58,011 nt of DNA from CAZKUN01 sp964555935 (GCA_964555935.1 CAZKUN010000021.1:1-58011), one strand, 5' to 3'. Shown: positions 43,383-52,796, counted from the stretch's first letter. The notes: generated by a model from the letters alone, not told the origin. Program-made: numbers and translations.

Positions 43383-46165
43383 TGCGCGCCTCCTTCCTCG
43401 CCTAGCTCCAGCTTCGCATATCCGTACATCGCCATGCTGTCGCCCGGAATCGTCAGCCGCGCGTCGGGACCATCGCGCGCGATACTACATGGCACCGGCT
43501 CAGGCGTGTCGGGCGAGTAGAAAGTCGCGCCGGTCACGTTCATCCCTCTCAGGAGTAGCGTGATCGGTTCCTCCACGCGAGGGAAGTTGATCTCCCGACG
43601 CTTCGTGGCGTCGTCCGGCCCCAGCAGCGAGTGGTCCTCGACGTTGAGGAAGTGGATGTTCAACTCGCCCCCATCCTTCCTCACCCACGTCGTGTAGATC
43701 AGCTTCTCCGGCGCATCGACCGTGGTCACTGTCTCGTCGTCGGCCAGAATCTCGCGCAGCCACGCCGCCATGAATGGTGCGGACTCGGGGTTTTGGCGGA
43801 AGATGGGCTTACTGTTCTCGTGGAGCCCCATCTCGAAGTTGCTGACGCCCAGGAACGTGGCGACATAGTAGACGGTGCCCTCCCCGTAGTCCGTCTCGAC
43901 GATTCCCGGGTACTCTTTGCCGTCTTTGCTGAAGGTGGCCGTGACGCGGGACTTGTCGGGTTCGCGAAGCTCGACCTCAAGCATCCGCGCCCCATGCCGG
44001 TACAGCATCCGCTCGCGGTCGTACGTGAAGGAGCCGTAGCCTGGCTTGTCGATCTCAAACGGCGCGTGACGGAAATCCACGAGACGCACGTTCATCATCT
44101 CGCCCAGGAGGAAATCCTCCCGCGGGCGCTTGGCCTCGTCGAGGAGTCCGGTGTCTGCAGTGATGATGAGCCTTCCGCCGCCCCTGACGTACGCTTCGAA
44201 CGCCTTCCGGTTCGCTTCGTCGATGAGGGTCATGCGCGGCACGATCACGAGCTTGAATTGCGAGAGCAGCTCAGGCGTGACAGCAACCTCGTGGATGGTC
44301 TGGTACTGGATGTTCGCGCCGACCATCGCCTCGCCCCAGCCGAGCGTCGCCATCCCGTGGTAGTAGCCCGTCCAGAGCGACGCGTTTTTCGATTTCTCCG
44401 AGAAGATCATCGCGACGTCGGTGGAAGCCTTGAAGTCGATCTTCCTCGTCTTGTGCGGCCATGCGATAAGGTCTTTGACGGATCCAATGACCTTCTCAAC
44501 ATGCCACTGGGCGTCGTTGCACGCCTGAGACATCGCCCAGCAGAATCTGCCCGCCGAGCCGGTCAGCGGATACCAGAGCATCCAGGGCGCGGAGTCGAAG
44601 GCGTCGGTCATCGAGTGGTAGAGCCGCCGATCCGCAATGCCGTACTGGTAGTTCTGAAACGGGACGCGGGTGACGCCTTCCTTCCCAATGGCGTAGCTGA
44701 CGAAGACCATCGGCCAGAGCCCTCCTCCGGCGCTGGCCGCGTAGTAGCTGGTGGTGTAGTTGCTCAGGAAGACAGCCGGGTTCTCCTCGCGGACCTCGGT
44801 GAGGAAGTCCCGTTTGAACTGCTGGACGGCGATCTGCCGCCATAGTCGCCAGAGCTGCCAGAGCGGGTCGGCGTCGTTGTTGAGCACGGGCGAATCGGGC
44901 TCGCGCGGAAGCTCAAAGCCCGTCTCCGCCGTAAACAAGCGACGGCAATGCTCGCAGCCGCAGTGGTTTTTCGAGTGGAAGTAGACCTCGTCGATCTGGT
45001 ACGCGTCGATGCCCGATTCCCGCTGGACGCGGCGGGCCCACGTGTAGAAGTGGTCGCGGAAGTCGGGGTTGTTGATGCAGTAGATCCGCGTCGGCACGCC
45101 GGTGTGGATATCGCGTTGGGTCCAGTCGAGGTGATCGTCGGCCAACAGGAACGGATACCCGTCCGAGTAGAAGATCGGCACGTCGTAGTGATCGATCACC
45201 TTCATGCTGGCCTCGTGAGCGGCCTCGCACGCGTGCTTCATATACGGCAGGATACGCGTCTCCCACAGCGGGACATAGGTGTAGCGCATGTGCAGCCCGC
45301 TGACGATGATGGCATTGTATCCCTGGTCCGCGAGGGGCTGGATCATGCGACGGGCATCGTCGAGAGTCTCGATCTCGCCCATCGTGTCACCGGCGGAGTA
45401 GTTGTTGGGGATCAGGTCCATCTCGTACGCCCACTCGCGGCCGGTAGACGGTTCCTTCACCACAGTGCCCCGGCCGAAGTACCGTTCGTTGAGCCGCCGG
45501 TGAACCGTCTCGATGGCATTGCGGCGGCGGCGATCGGCCTCAGAACCCCGTGCCTTGGGGCCCACATGCACCGTCACGCCTTCGGACCGCAGCACGCCGT
45601 CTTTCGACTCGTTCTTGATCGTCAGGTAGTTGAACGAGTCCGAGTGGACCATGTCGGTGATCTCGACCACGATCCACGCCGGGTCATCAAGACCGTGTGG
45701 GCTGTAGTCCTCCGACGCCAGCCACGCATCGATCGAGGGCGCCCACGCAACCGTCCACCGCGCCGAGCCCCACGATTCGATGAGACCGAGCGACCCCTTC
45801 CGCCATGCCGCCGTCGTCCGCGCGCCGTTCGGGCTGAACGCGATCTCCTCGGGTCTGTTGAGCAAGCGAGGTTGGTCGGCCAGCCGCGGCTGCATGATCT
45901 CGTCGTTGACATCGATCGCCAGGATCCCATCCGTGTAGCCGCCCGGATCTTCGGATTGGGCGTGGGCGCTTACCGCCACCACAACCCGGCGGCCGTGGGC
46001 ATCTGGCCCGAGCCGGAACCCGACGCGCTGGTCGGTCATCGGAGCCAGCTCAACCGCGCCGGCCTCGCCGACTTGCTCCCACGAGCGATAGTCCGCGGTT
46101 GTCGCCTGTCCCATGGCAACCGAGGTCATCGCCAGCAACGTGGCAATGCACGTGAACATCCGCAT
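43379..46165 (-). CDS. Exported GH42/beta-galactosidase-like protein with GATase-like domain
   Basis: 928 residues from the ATG at 46165, where GGGAGA precedes and a signal peptide begins (MRMFTCIATLLAMTSVAMG). A frame from 46219 would overlap the kelch gene. N-terminal beta domain (about 25-215), then a TIM barrel (about 250-590) with candidate acid Glu393 in YQIDEVYFHSKNHCGCEHCR; the Cys402/404/407 cluster recalls the zinc site of GH42 enzymes. A glutamine-amidotransferase-like trimerisation domain follows (about 610-720: LVIVPRMTLIDEANRKAFEA, GGGRLIITADTG), then a beta C-terminus. This order matches GH42-type beta-galactosidases, though similarity is distant. It lies 31 nt after the kelch gene. 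Confidence 0.75.
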   Translation of the reverse strand: MRMFTCIATLLAMTSVAMGQATTADYRSWEQVGEAGAVELAPMTDQRVGFRLGPDAHGRRVVVAVSAHAQSEDPGGYTDGILAIDVNDEIMQPRLADQPRLLNRPEEIAFSPNGARTTAAWRKGSLGLIESWGSARWTVAWAPSIDAWLASEDYSPHGLDDPAWIVVEITDMVHSDSFNYLTIKNESKDGVLRSEGVTVHVGPKARGSEADRRRRNAIETVHRRLNERYFGRGTVVKEPSTGREWAYEMDLIPNNYSAGDTMGEIETLDDARRMIQPLADQGYNAIIVSGLHMRYTYVPLWETRILPYMKHACEAAHEASMKVIDHYDVPIFYSDGYPFLLADDHLDWTQRDIHTGVPTRIYCINNPDFRDHFYTWARRVQRESGIDAYQIDEVYFHSKNHCGCEHCRRLFTAETGFELPREPDSPVLNNDADPLWQLWRLWRQIAVQQFKRDFLTEVREENPAVFLSNYTTSYYAASAGGGLWPMVFVSYAIGKEGVTRVPFQNYQYGIADRRLYHSMTDAFDSAPWMLWYPLTGSAGRFCWAMSQACNDAQWHVEKVIGSVKDLIAWPHKTRKIDFKASTDVAMIFSEKSKNASLWTGYYHGMATLGWGEAMVGANIQYQTIHEVAVTPELLSQFKLVIVPRMTLIDEANRKAFEAYVRGGGRLIITADTGLLDEAKRPREDFLLGEMMNVRLVDFRHAPFEIDKPGYGSFTYDRERMLYRHGARMLEVELREPDKSRVTATFSKDGKEYPGIVETDYGEGTVYYVATFLGVSNFEMGLHENSKPIFRQNPESAPFMAAWLREILADDETVTTVDAPEKLIYTTWVRKDGGELNIHFLNVEDHSLLGPDDATKRREINFPRVEEPITLLLRGMNVTGATFYSPDTPEPVPCSIARDGPDARLTIPGDSMAMYGYAKLELGEEGGAQ

Positions 46166-46196
46166 ATCGATCTCCCGTGTTCGCTGGGGTCTTCCG

Positions 46197-47198
46197 TCAC
46201 TCATCCCCGAACCAACCATCCGGCATCTCCAGCGTCCATACCTCGCTGTTCAGCGGTTGAGCCTCTCCGGCCGTGACCCATATCTTGTCCTTGAACACGT
46301 ACGATGAGTGCTCGTGGCGGGCCTTCCAGATCACATCAGACTTCAGCTCGGTCCAGTCCTTGCCGTCCTTCGTGTACCAGACGTCGCCGTAGTTACCGTG
46401 GTCCCTCGACCAGCCGCCGAGCACCCACAGCCGGTCGCGGTAGACCAGCGACGAAAACCACATCCGAGTCCCCCACGGCGCGCCCGCCGTCACCTCCGTC
46501 CAGTTCACCCCGTCCTCCGAGCACCACACGTCATTCCGCGGAACCGTCTCCGGGTTCCACCGCCCGCCGCCCATGATCCAGATTTTCCCGTCGAAGACCA
46601 CGGCTTGGGCGTGAGTGCGCTTCGCCCACCCGGCGTTCTCAGTCTCCAGCTTCCACGTCTTGCCATCGGCCGAGGACCAGACGTCGTTCTTGAGCGTGTC
46701 GTCGTTGTCCTCGTAGAAGTTCTCTGTTCCCGCCATCACCCACATCCGGTCCTTGAAGACGACAAACGACATGCCGACACGAGGGCACCACCCGGCGTGG
46801 TCCGTCTCCAGCGTCCACTCAGCCCCGTCGGTGGACGACCAGACCTCGTTGCTGTTCTCTTTGCCGGGCAGCTTGCGCCCGCCCATGAACCACATCTTCC
46901 CGTCGAACGGGAGCGCCACGGATAGATCGCTATACTCCCACGGGGCGACCTCGACGGTCTGCGTCCACTCCACGCCGTCCGGGGACTTCCAGACATCACG
47001 CGGGTTGGGCACCTGCGGCGTGTACCATCCGCCGAGAATCCACATCTGGTTGTCGAAAACGAACTCCCCCGCTGAATCCCGGGCCTGCCAGTCGGCCTGT
47101 TCGTTCACGCAGACCCAGTCTGGGCCCTGCTTAACATCGCTCATGGCACGACTCCCTCCGATTAGGATGAACCCCAGCAGCACAAGTGAGTGTCGCAT
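46197..47198 (-). CDS. Exported kelch-repeat beta-propeller protein
   Basis: 333 residues with a signal peptide (about 1-20). Six propeller blades are visible, each pairing a MW-[IFV]-[ML]-[GA]-G strand with a DVW-x-S-x-DG-x-x-W strand: MWILGG, MWFMGG, MWVMAG, IWIMGG, LWVLGG and a final IWVTAG. Such propellers bind glycans or proteins; sialidase-like asp-box character is also possible, but no catalytic residues are apparent. AAAAGGA lies 7 nt before the ATG. It is first in the minus-strand run that also encodes the GH42-like protein, the sulfatase and the lyase, and faces the ThDP enzyme gene across a 343-nt gap with inverted repeats. Confidence 0.85.
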   Translation of the reverse strand: MRHSLVLLGFILIGGSRAMSDVKQGPDWVCVNEQADWQARDSAGEFVFDNQMWILGGWYTPQVPNPRDVWKSPDGVEWTQTVEVAPWEYSDLSVALPFDGKMWFMGGRKLPGKENSNEVWSSTDGAEWTLETDHAGWCPRVGMSFVVFKDRMWVMAGTENFYEDNDDTLKNDVWSSADGKTWKLETENAGWAKRTHAQAVVFDGKIWIMGGGRWNPETVPRNDVWCSEDGVNWTEVTAGAPWGTRMWFSSLVYRDRLWVLGGWSRDHGNYGDVWYTKDGKDWTELKSDVIWKARHEHSSYVFKDKIWVTAGEAQPLNSEVWTLEMPDGWFGDE

Positions 47199-47541
47199 AG
47201 TGCGGTCCTTTTCTCGGGCCCGATGACTGGTTTACTCCCGGACATCACTGTCACGGCCCGTCGGTCGCGGCTAGCCTCTTCGCTGCCCCACTCGATGAGG
47301 CCTCTGGATCTACTCGATAATTAATTAGTGTCAGACACTAGTTTACCGGCTATTAAGAGCCCTGTAGCGCGGAATAACGCCGAAACTGAAATAGTGTCAG
47401 ACACTAATTAATTCCCGCCAACTCACTATCAACCCCGAGGCCCTGATCCAGTCTCCGATGTTGCTGCGGCAGGAGGATGATCGGCCGGTTCCGGAGCAGA
47501 TCCCAGGACGCGCGCAGTGTCAACCACGAGAGGAACGCGGC
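47199..47541. promoter_or_regulatory. Divergent intergenic region between kelch and ThDP genes
   Basis: 343 nt without a gene. Promoters for the minus-strand glycan run and the plus-strand metabolic run should lie here. The first 120 nt are GC-rich and featureless to me. The middle holds the inverted palindrome pair at 47319-47413, which is conspicuously AT-rich. A frame from 47458 is in phase with the ThDP enzyme but is unlikely to be coding. Confidence 0.6.
47319..47413. repeat. REPIN-like inverted pair of 15-nt palindromes
   Basis: Left unit 47319-47340 and right unit 47392-47413 are inverted copies matching at 21 of 22 positions; the one mismatch is the central base. Each contains the perfect palindrome TAGTGTC-A-GACACTA (47326-47340 and 47392-47406) with AATTAAT on its outer side. 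The centres are 66 bp apart, close to six helical turns. The interior holds a small GGCT/AGCC stem at 47349-47362. It could be a two-site operator for a dimeric regulator, or a mobile REP/REPIN element. Confidence 0.75.
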
Positions 47542-49239
47542 ATGGCGAGAATCACCGGCGCTCAGTACCTTGCGGAAGCCCTCGATGGATACGGCGTGAC
47601 TCACGTGTTCTTCGTGCCCATGATCCTGGCCCACTCGCTGGCTGAGATGGAGAAGCGGACCGGCATCCGGCGCGTGATGGCCCACTCGGAGAAGGCCGCC
47701 GTCTACATGGCTGATGGCTACGCGCGAGCCAGCGGGCGGCCGGGCATCTGCTTCGCTCAGACCATCGGTGCCGCCAACCTCGCCGCCGGGCTCCGCGACC
47801 CTTATCTCGCGTCCACGCCGCTAGTCGCCATCACCGGCGGCCCGTATCCGGAGACCAGGAACCGCCACACCTACCAGCAGATCGAGGACGCCCCCCTGTT
47901 CAAGCCGGTCACCAAGTACAGCGCGCGGGTGGACTCGGTCGAGTATCTGCCCGAAGCCCTTCGCCAGGCTTTCCGGGCCGCCACGACGGGTACGCCGGGT
48001 CCGACGCACGTTGAGCTTCAGGGCCACTTCGGCGAGGTTGAGTTGCAGAGCGCTGACTTGGACATCACCGTCGAGTCCCAGTTCGGCGGCCTCCCTCCGT
48101 TCCGCCCGGCCGCCGATCCGGCGTCCATCGCCGCCGCCGCCGATGCTCTAGCCAAAGCCGACAGGCCCATTATCGTGGTCGGCGGCGGCGCTCGCGTGTC
48201 AGGCGCGGGGCCGGAGGTCGCCGAGCTGGCAGAGATGCTGTCCATTCCCGTCGCGACGTCGATGAACGCGAAGGACCTGATCCCCGCCTCGCACCCGCTG
48301 TCGGTGGGAGTTGTCGGTCTCTACTCGCGCAAGAGCGCCAACCGGGCTGTATCCGAGGCCGATCTCGTCTTCTACATCGGCAGTCGGACGGGCAGCCAGG
48401 TGACCGCCAAGTGGCAGGTCCCGCAGCCGGGGACGCCGGTGATCCAGCTCGACATATGCCCCGACGAGCTGGGCAGGCACTACCCCAATCTTGCCTCGCT
48501 CAACGGGGACGCCAAGACCGTCTTGCGCCAGCTAATTGAAGTCGCTGACTGTCCCCATGCCTCCCGCCAGGATTGGCTGGCTCGCGTTGCCGATCTGGCG
48601 GGCGAGTGGCGTGGCGAGTTCGGAGAGCTGATGCGCTCGGACCAGGTCCCCATGCGCCCCGAGCGCCTATGTCGCGAGTTGACCGACCTCATGCCTCCCG
48701 ACACGCTGCTCGTTGCGGAGACGGGGCATTCCGGGATGTGGACCGCCGGCATGGTGGATCTCAACCATCCGGGTCAGGGATACATCCGCGCCGCCGGCTC
48801 GCTCGGCTGGGGCGTTCCCGCCGCGCTGGGGGCCAAGCTCGCGCTGCCGGACCGCCCTGTCCTGCTCTTTTCCGGCGACGGCGGCTTCTGGTACCACATG
48901 GCCGAGGTCGAGACAGCAGCGCGGCTCGGCATCAACGCCGTCATGCTCATCAACAACAACCGCTCGTTCAACCAGACGATCGAAGGGTACAAGACTGCCT
49001 ACGGCGGCGAGCTGAGCGGCGACCACGCGGACCTCTGGCAGTTCTCGGACGTCGACTTCACTCGCATTGCCGAGTCGATGGGCGCCCGGGGGATCCATGT
49101 CCGCGAGCCCCGCGAACTCGCTGGCGCCTTGGACCAGGCCTTTGCCTGCGATGGCCCATGTGTGGTCGAGGTGCTGACCGACATCGACGCGCTCGCGCCG
49201 CTGGCGTGGACGGGAGAGGGGGAAGCCCGCGTCGAATGA
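47542..49239 (+). CDS. Thiamine-diphosphate-dependent enzyme (acetolactate-synthase-like)
   Basis: 565 residues from the ATG at 47542 (AGAGGA about 8 nt upstream). All three domains of the acetolactate synthase/benzoylformate decarboxylase family are present. The N-terminal PYR domain has activating Glu50 in VMAHSEKAAVYMADGYARAS. The central Rossmann-like domain (about 190-330) has IIVVGGGARVSGAG. The C-terminal PP domain has the GDG...NN cofactor motif (about 444-473, FSGDGGFWYH then LINNNRSF). It carries out C-C bond cleavage or ligation on a 2-keto acid or acyloin. No small regulatory subunit is nearby, which argues against housekeeping acetolactate synthase. It is followed after 12 nt by a zinc dehydrogenase gene. 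The substrate is unknown. Confidence 0.9.
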   Translation: MARITGAQYLAEALDGYGVTHVFFVPMILAHSLAEMEKRTGIRRVMAHSEKAAVYMADGYARASGRPGICFAQTIGAANLAAGLRDPYLASTPLVAITGGPYPETRNRHTYQQIEDAPLFKPVTKYSARVDSVEYLPEALRQAFRAATTGTPGPTHVELQGHFGEVELQSADLDITVESQFGGLPPFRPAADPASIAAAADALAKADRPIIVVGGGARVSGAGPEVAELAEMLSIPVATSMNAKDLIPASHPLSVGVVGLYSRKSANRAVSEADLVFYIGSRTGSQVTAKWQVPQPGTPVIQLDICPDELGRHYPNLASLNGDAKTVLRQLIEVADCPHASRQDWLARVADLAGEWRGEFGELMRSDQVPMRPERLCRELTDLMPPDTLLVAETGHSGMWTAGMVDLNHPGQGYIRAAGSLGWGVPAALGAKLALPDRPVLLFSGDGGFWYHMAEVETAARLGINAVMLINNNRSFNQTIEGYKTAYGGELSGDHADLWQFSDVDFTRIAESMGARGIHVREPRELAGALDQAFACDGPCVVEVLTDIDALAPLAWTGEGEARVE

Positions 49240-49251
49240 CGGGCGTCAACC

Positions 49252-50310
49252 ATGAAAGCAGCCATCTACAAAGCCAAGGGCCGTCTTGAGATCGAGGACG
49301 TCCCAACACCCGAGCCCGGTCCTGGGCAGATTCTCGTCAAGGTCGGCCACGTCGCCGCGTGCGGATCGGACGTCCACCGCGTGTTCCACGGCCACGTGTC
49401 GCCCGGGGTGGTGTTGGGGCACGAGTACAGCGGCACGGTCGCCGAAGTGGGGGAGGGCGTCAGTCGCTGGCGCGTGGGAGATCGCGTCGTTGGCGGCGGC
49501 GGACACGCGGTTGGAGCGTCCTCGGATCCGGTCCCCACGACGGGTGATGCGAGGCGCGTTGTGCCCGATTGGGAGAAACGGTACACGCCGCGTCTGCTTG
49601 GGCATCAGGGCTTTCCCGGAACGGTCGAACAGGGCGCGTTCGCCGAGTACACGCTGATGTGGGATTGGCAGCCGCTGTCCGTGCCCGATCAGGTGACTGA
49701 CGCTCAGGCGGCGCTTGTCGAGCCGCTCGCCGTCTCCGTCCACGCGGTTCATCGCTCGCGAGTGCTGCTGGGCGACACGGTGGCGGTAATCGGGCTTGGT
49801 CCCATCGGGCTGTTGGTGGCTGAGTGCGCCCTGGCCGCCGGAGCGGCGCGCGTGATGGGCGTGGATCCCTCGCCGGCTCGCCGGGCCGCCGCGGAGACCA
49901 TCAGCCTGGACGTCGTGATCGATCCGGCGCAACGCGATCCCGTCGAGAAAATCGTGACGGCGTCTGGCGGCGGCGCCGACATCGTGTTCGAATGCGCGGG
50001 CGCTCCGAACACCCTCGAGCAGGGCCTGCAAATGCTCCGCGCCGAGGGAAGGCTTGTCCACGTCGCCCTCTGCTGGGAGCCGGCCACCGTTCTGCCGGTC
50101 GATTGGGTTGGTCGAGAAGTCGACATGGTCTGCTGCTACGCCTACGGAGACTCCGGATGGGATGTGGCCCTCGATCTCATCGCCCGCAACCGCGTGGACC
50201 TGAGCCCGCTTCTCGGCGAGGAGTCATTCTTCCCGCTCGGGAGCGTCCAGGCTGCCTTCGACCGATGCCTCGTGCCCGACGACGTGCTGAAGCCGATTCT
50301 CGTGCCGTAG
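49252..50310 (+). CDS. Zinc-type medium-chain dehydrogenase (threonine/sorbitol dehydrogenase-like)
   Basis: 352 residues. Catalytic zinc ligands Cys37 (ACGSDVHRVF) and His57-Glu58 (VVLGHEYSGTV). Rossmann motif VIGLGPIGLLVAECA near residue 185, then the Asp in VMGVDPSPARR, suggesting NAD preference. The usual four-Cys structural zinc lobe is missing; the corresponding loop (about 80-120) has no Cys. NAD(P)-dependent polyol or amino-alcohol oxidation is the normal chemistry. It lies 12 nt after the ThDP enzyme gene and 90 nt before an iron-type dehydrogenase gene, probably in one operon. It is cytosolic. Confidence 0.9.
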   Translation: MKAAIYKAKGRLEIEDVPTPEPGPGQILVKVGHVAACGSDVHRVFHGHVSPGVVLGHEYSGTVAEVGEGVSRWRVGDRVVGGGGHAVGASSDPVPTTGDARRVVPDWEKRYTPRLLGHQGFPGTVEQGAFAEYTLMWDWQPLSVPDQVTDAQAALVEPLAVSVHAVHRSRVLLGDTVAVIGLGPIGLLVAECALAAGAARVMGVDPSPARRAAAETISLDVVIDPAQRDPVEKIVTASGGGADIVFECAGAPNTLEQGLQMLRAEGRLVHVALCWEPATVLPVDWVGREVDMVCCYAYGDSGWDVALDLIARNRVDLSPLLGEESFFPLGSVQAAFDRCLVPDDVLKPILVP

Positions 50311-50400
50311 CGGATACTCGCCTGCGCGGGAGGCGCGCGGGCATCGCGCCACGAATGCCACCAACTCAGCCGGCCTGAGACACGCGCGGAGGGTCACCTG

Positions 50401-51519
50401 ATGAAACGGACCATCGTCAGCCCATGGCGTTTCGTTGTGGGCCCCAATATCCTCCCGGAGATCGGCCTGCACGGTCGCTGCCTGGGGGCAAAGGCGCTCC
50501 TGATGGGCGGCACGCGGGCTCTTGACGCTGTGGAATCTCCCATCTGCGCCAGCTTGCGCGACAATGGACTCGACGTGCACGTTGAGCGGGGAGCCGCTGT
50601 CGACAAGACCAAGCCCCGCGTTGACGCTCTGGTGAGCATCGGCCGCGAACAACGCGTGGACTTCGCGATCTCCTGCGGAGGCGGACGCGTATCCGACTGC
50701 GGCAAAGCCGTCGCCCGCGACCTCGACGTGCCCCTCATCGTTGTCCCCACAACCGCTGGCACCAACGCGGCGGCGACCATCTCCTCCGGCATCGAGCAGG
50801 ACGACGTCCCCCGGCGCCACTGGTACCGCGGGCCCGATGTGATTTTCTGCGATACGAGGGTGATCGTCGACGCCGGGGCCCGCTATCTCGCGAGCGGGAT
50901 GGGCGACGTGCTCCCATTTGGCGCCGGCCTGCGGATCGCTCGGGAGCTGGATCGGCCCGGTGGCGCGGAATCCGGCACGTTGGGGCTGAGCGATGCGTTC
51001 CCGACCGCCGCCGCCGAACTCATCGGCGGGCTGACCTACGATCTCGTCATGCAGAATGGCAAGCGGGCGTATGACGCCGCCGCGATGGGGATGCCGACCG
51101 ATGCGGTGAACAAGGTCTGCGAGGCCATCTTCTATTGCTCGGCCGTCGGCGGCCCTGCATGTGGGCTTGTCGGCGGCGACCACGCTCTGCACCTCGCCAA
51201 CCACCCCCGTTGCGAGCGCGAGCTGATCCACGGCGAGTGGGTCGCCTTCGGCACGCTCGTCAACCTGATCCTGTTCGGATGCCCGACCGCTGAGATCGAC
51301 GAGGTGCTCGACTTCAACCAGAGCGTCGGTCTGCCCACGCGCTTTGAGGACTTCGGTCTCGCTGACATTGCCCCCGATGAGGTCGTCGAACACGCAAAGG
51401 GGCTCGTCGGGCCGGACAGCACCGCGTCCTTCGGGCTGAATCAGAGCTTCACTGCCGAGCAGGTTGGCAACGCCATGCGCGAGGTAGATCACCTCGCCAA
51501 GACCCATAGCGACCGATAG
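50401..51519 (+). CDS. Iron-type alcohol dehydrogenase / glycerol dehydrogenase-like
   Basis: 372 residues, GGAGG 8 nt before the ATG. The N-terminal nucleotide-binding part has CGGGRVSDCGKAVA and VVPTTAGTNAA. The metal site is that of glycerol-dehydrogenase-type enzymes: Asp169 (SGMGDVLPF), His261 (GGDHALHLAN) and His277 (LIHGEWVAFGTLV). It reduces or oxidises a small polyol, hydroxyketone or aldehyde with NAD(H). Two dehydrogenases of different folds in tandem suggest a two-step conversion of one intermediate (inference). A large hairpin begins 13 nt after its stop. Confidence 0.92.
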   Translation: MKRTIVSPWRFVVGPNILPEIGLHGRCLGAKALLMGGTRALDAVESPICASLRDNGLDVHVERGAAVDKTKPRVDALVSIGREQRVDFAISCGGGRVSDCGKAVARDLDVPLIVVPTTAGTNAAATISSGIEQDDVPRRHWYRGPDVIFCDTRVIVDAGARYLASGMGDVLPFGAGLRIARELDRPGGAESGTLGLSDAFPTAAAELIGGLTYDLVMQNGKRAYDAAAMGMPTDAVNKVCEAIFYCSAVGGPACGLVGGDHALHLANHPRCERELIHGEWVAFGTLVNLILFGCPTAEIDEVLDFNQSVGLPTRFEDFGLADIAPDEVVEHAKGLVGPDSTASFGLNQSFTAEQVGNAMREVDHLAKTHSDR

Positions 51520-51532
51520 AAGTCGTCTCAGA

Positions 51533-51577
51533 CCCCCGTGGGTCGGATCTCCAGATCCGACGGGCCACCTGTGGGGG
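51533..51577 (+). terminator. Extended intercistronic hairpin (hairpin A)
   Basis: Nested arms: CCCCC with GGGGG, GTGG with CCAC, and an inner 9-bp GTCGGATCT with AGATCCGAC around a CC centre; small bulges (GGG and CTGT) lie on the 3' side. It begins 13 nt after the dehydrogenase stop. With no T-tract it is better read as an mRNA-stabilising or attenuating stem, or an interspersed repeat, than as a classical terminator. Confidence 0.6.
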
Positions 51578-51626
51578 CTGGAACCAGCTATAGAAACCGA
51601 CTGCAGTCACCAACAGGGAGATTGTG

Positions 51627-52796
51627 ATGCCAGGCAAACCCGACCGCCCATACCCAGGACTGCCGCCACTAGGCGGGTGGTTCACGGACGAAGAGAAAAC
51701 CGCCATGATGGCAGCCTACGAGGCCTCGCTCGATTGGCGTCAAGGCTTCTCCGGCGCCGAGGTCGTGGAGTTCGAGCAGGCCTTCGCCGAGTACTGTGGC
51801 GTCGACCACGCCGTGGCCCTAAACTCGTGCGGAACCGGGCTTGACATCTCGATGATGTGCCTCGATCTCGAGCCCGGCGACGAGGTCATCAGCCCCGCGA
51901 TCACCTTCAAGGCAACTCACTTGGCCATCATCGGCCAAGGCGCCAAGCTCGTGCTGTGCGAGATCGATCCGGCGACCTTCAACGTCGATCCAGCGGATGT
52001 CGAGCGCAAGATGACCGATCGCACGCGAGCCATCATGCCGGTCCACAACAACGGTCTCTCGGTCCCGATGGATGAGCTTGAGGACATCTGCCGTCGCCAC
52101 CCGCACCCCAAGCACGGCCCGCCGAAGGTGATCCCCGATGCGGCTCGGGCTGCCGGCGGCGAGTACCGTGGGACCCGCGTCGGCAAGCGGGGCTGGATGA
52201 CGATCTTCAGCTTCCAGACCTCCAAGAACATGACCACCCTCGGAGAGGGAGGCATGATCACCACCGACGACCCCGAAGTCGCGCGGCGCGCGACCGCCAA
52301 CCGTGGCTTTGGCGCGGGGACGGAGATCTGGGGCACCAACTACCGCATGACGCGGATGCAGGCTGCGGTTGGGCTCGTGCAGACGCGCCGACTGGACGAG
52401 ATGAACGCGCGCCGGATCGACCGCGCGGACGGGCTCACTCGCCGCCTTGAGGGCGTCGCCAACCTCACGCTCCCCACGTGCCCGCCGGACTGCAAGCACG
52501 TCTACTACGGTTACACGGTGATGGTCCCGCCGGAGTGGGCGGGGGATCGTCGCGACGCCGTTTGCGCCGCGCTGATGGAGCAACATGGCGTGGGAACGGT
52601 CGTCATGAACAACACCACGCCCGAACAGCACCCGCTCATCCGCGACCACGTGGCCGGGCAATCGACGCCGATCTCGCTTCTCACGGGCCAGCGCCTGTTC
52701 TGCATTGGGTTTCACCCGCTGATGACCGACGATGACCTCGATCACATCGCGGCATCCGTAGCAGACGTCTTCGAGCAAACCGCGGGTTGGGACTAG
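51627..52796 (+). CDS. DegT/DnrJ/EryC1-family PLP aminotransferase
   Basis: 389 residues from the ATG at 51627 (AGGGAG 6 nt upstream; a GTG at 51624 adds one residue). Fold-type I aminotransferase of the sugar-aminotransferase/AHBA-synthase family. Lys200 in FSFQTSKNMTTLGEGGM is the PLP lysine, Asp171 in VIPDAARAAGGEY pairs with the cofactor, and the N-terminal ALNSCGTGLDISMM forms the phosphate cup. It transfers an amino group to a keto sugar or keto-cyclitol, usually from glutamate or glutamine. It lies beside a ThDP enzyme and two dehydrogenases, which could supply such a keto substrate (inference). The DegT call is firm; the substrate is unknown. Confidence 0.92.
   Translation: MPGKPDRPYPGLPPLGGWFTDEEKTAMMAAYEASLDWRQGFSGAEVVEFEQAFAEYCGVDHAVALNSCGTGLDISMMCLDLEPGDEVISPAITFKATHLAIIGQGAKLVLCEIDPATFNVDPADVERKMTDRTRAIMPVHNNGLSVPMDELEDICRRHPHPKHGPPKVIPDAARAAGGEYRGTRVGKRGWMTIFSFQTSKNMTTLGEGGMITTDDPEVARRATANRGFGAGTEIWGTNYRMTRMQAAVGLVQTRRLDEMNARRIDRADGLTRRLEGVANLTLPTCPPDCKHVYYGYTVMVPPEWAGDRRDAVCAALMEQHGVGTVVMNNTTPEQHPLIRDHVAGQSTPISLLTGQRLFCIGFHPLMTDDDLDHIAASVADVFEQTAGWD

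Noticed and set aside
46166..46219. Earlier start of the GH42-like gene overlapping the kelch gene
   Set aside because: It would place 18 polar residues before a normal signal peptide; the ATG at 46165 has a suitable ribosome site.
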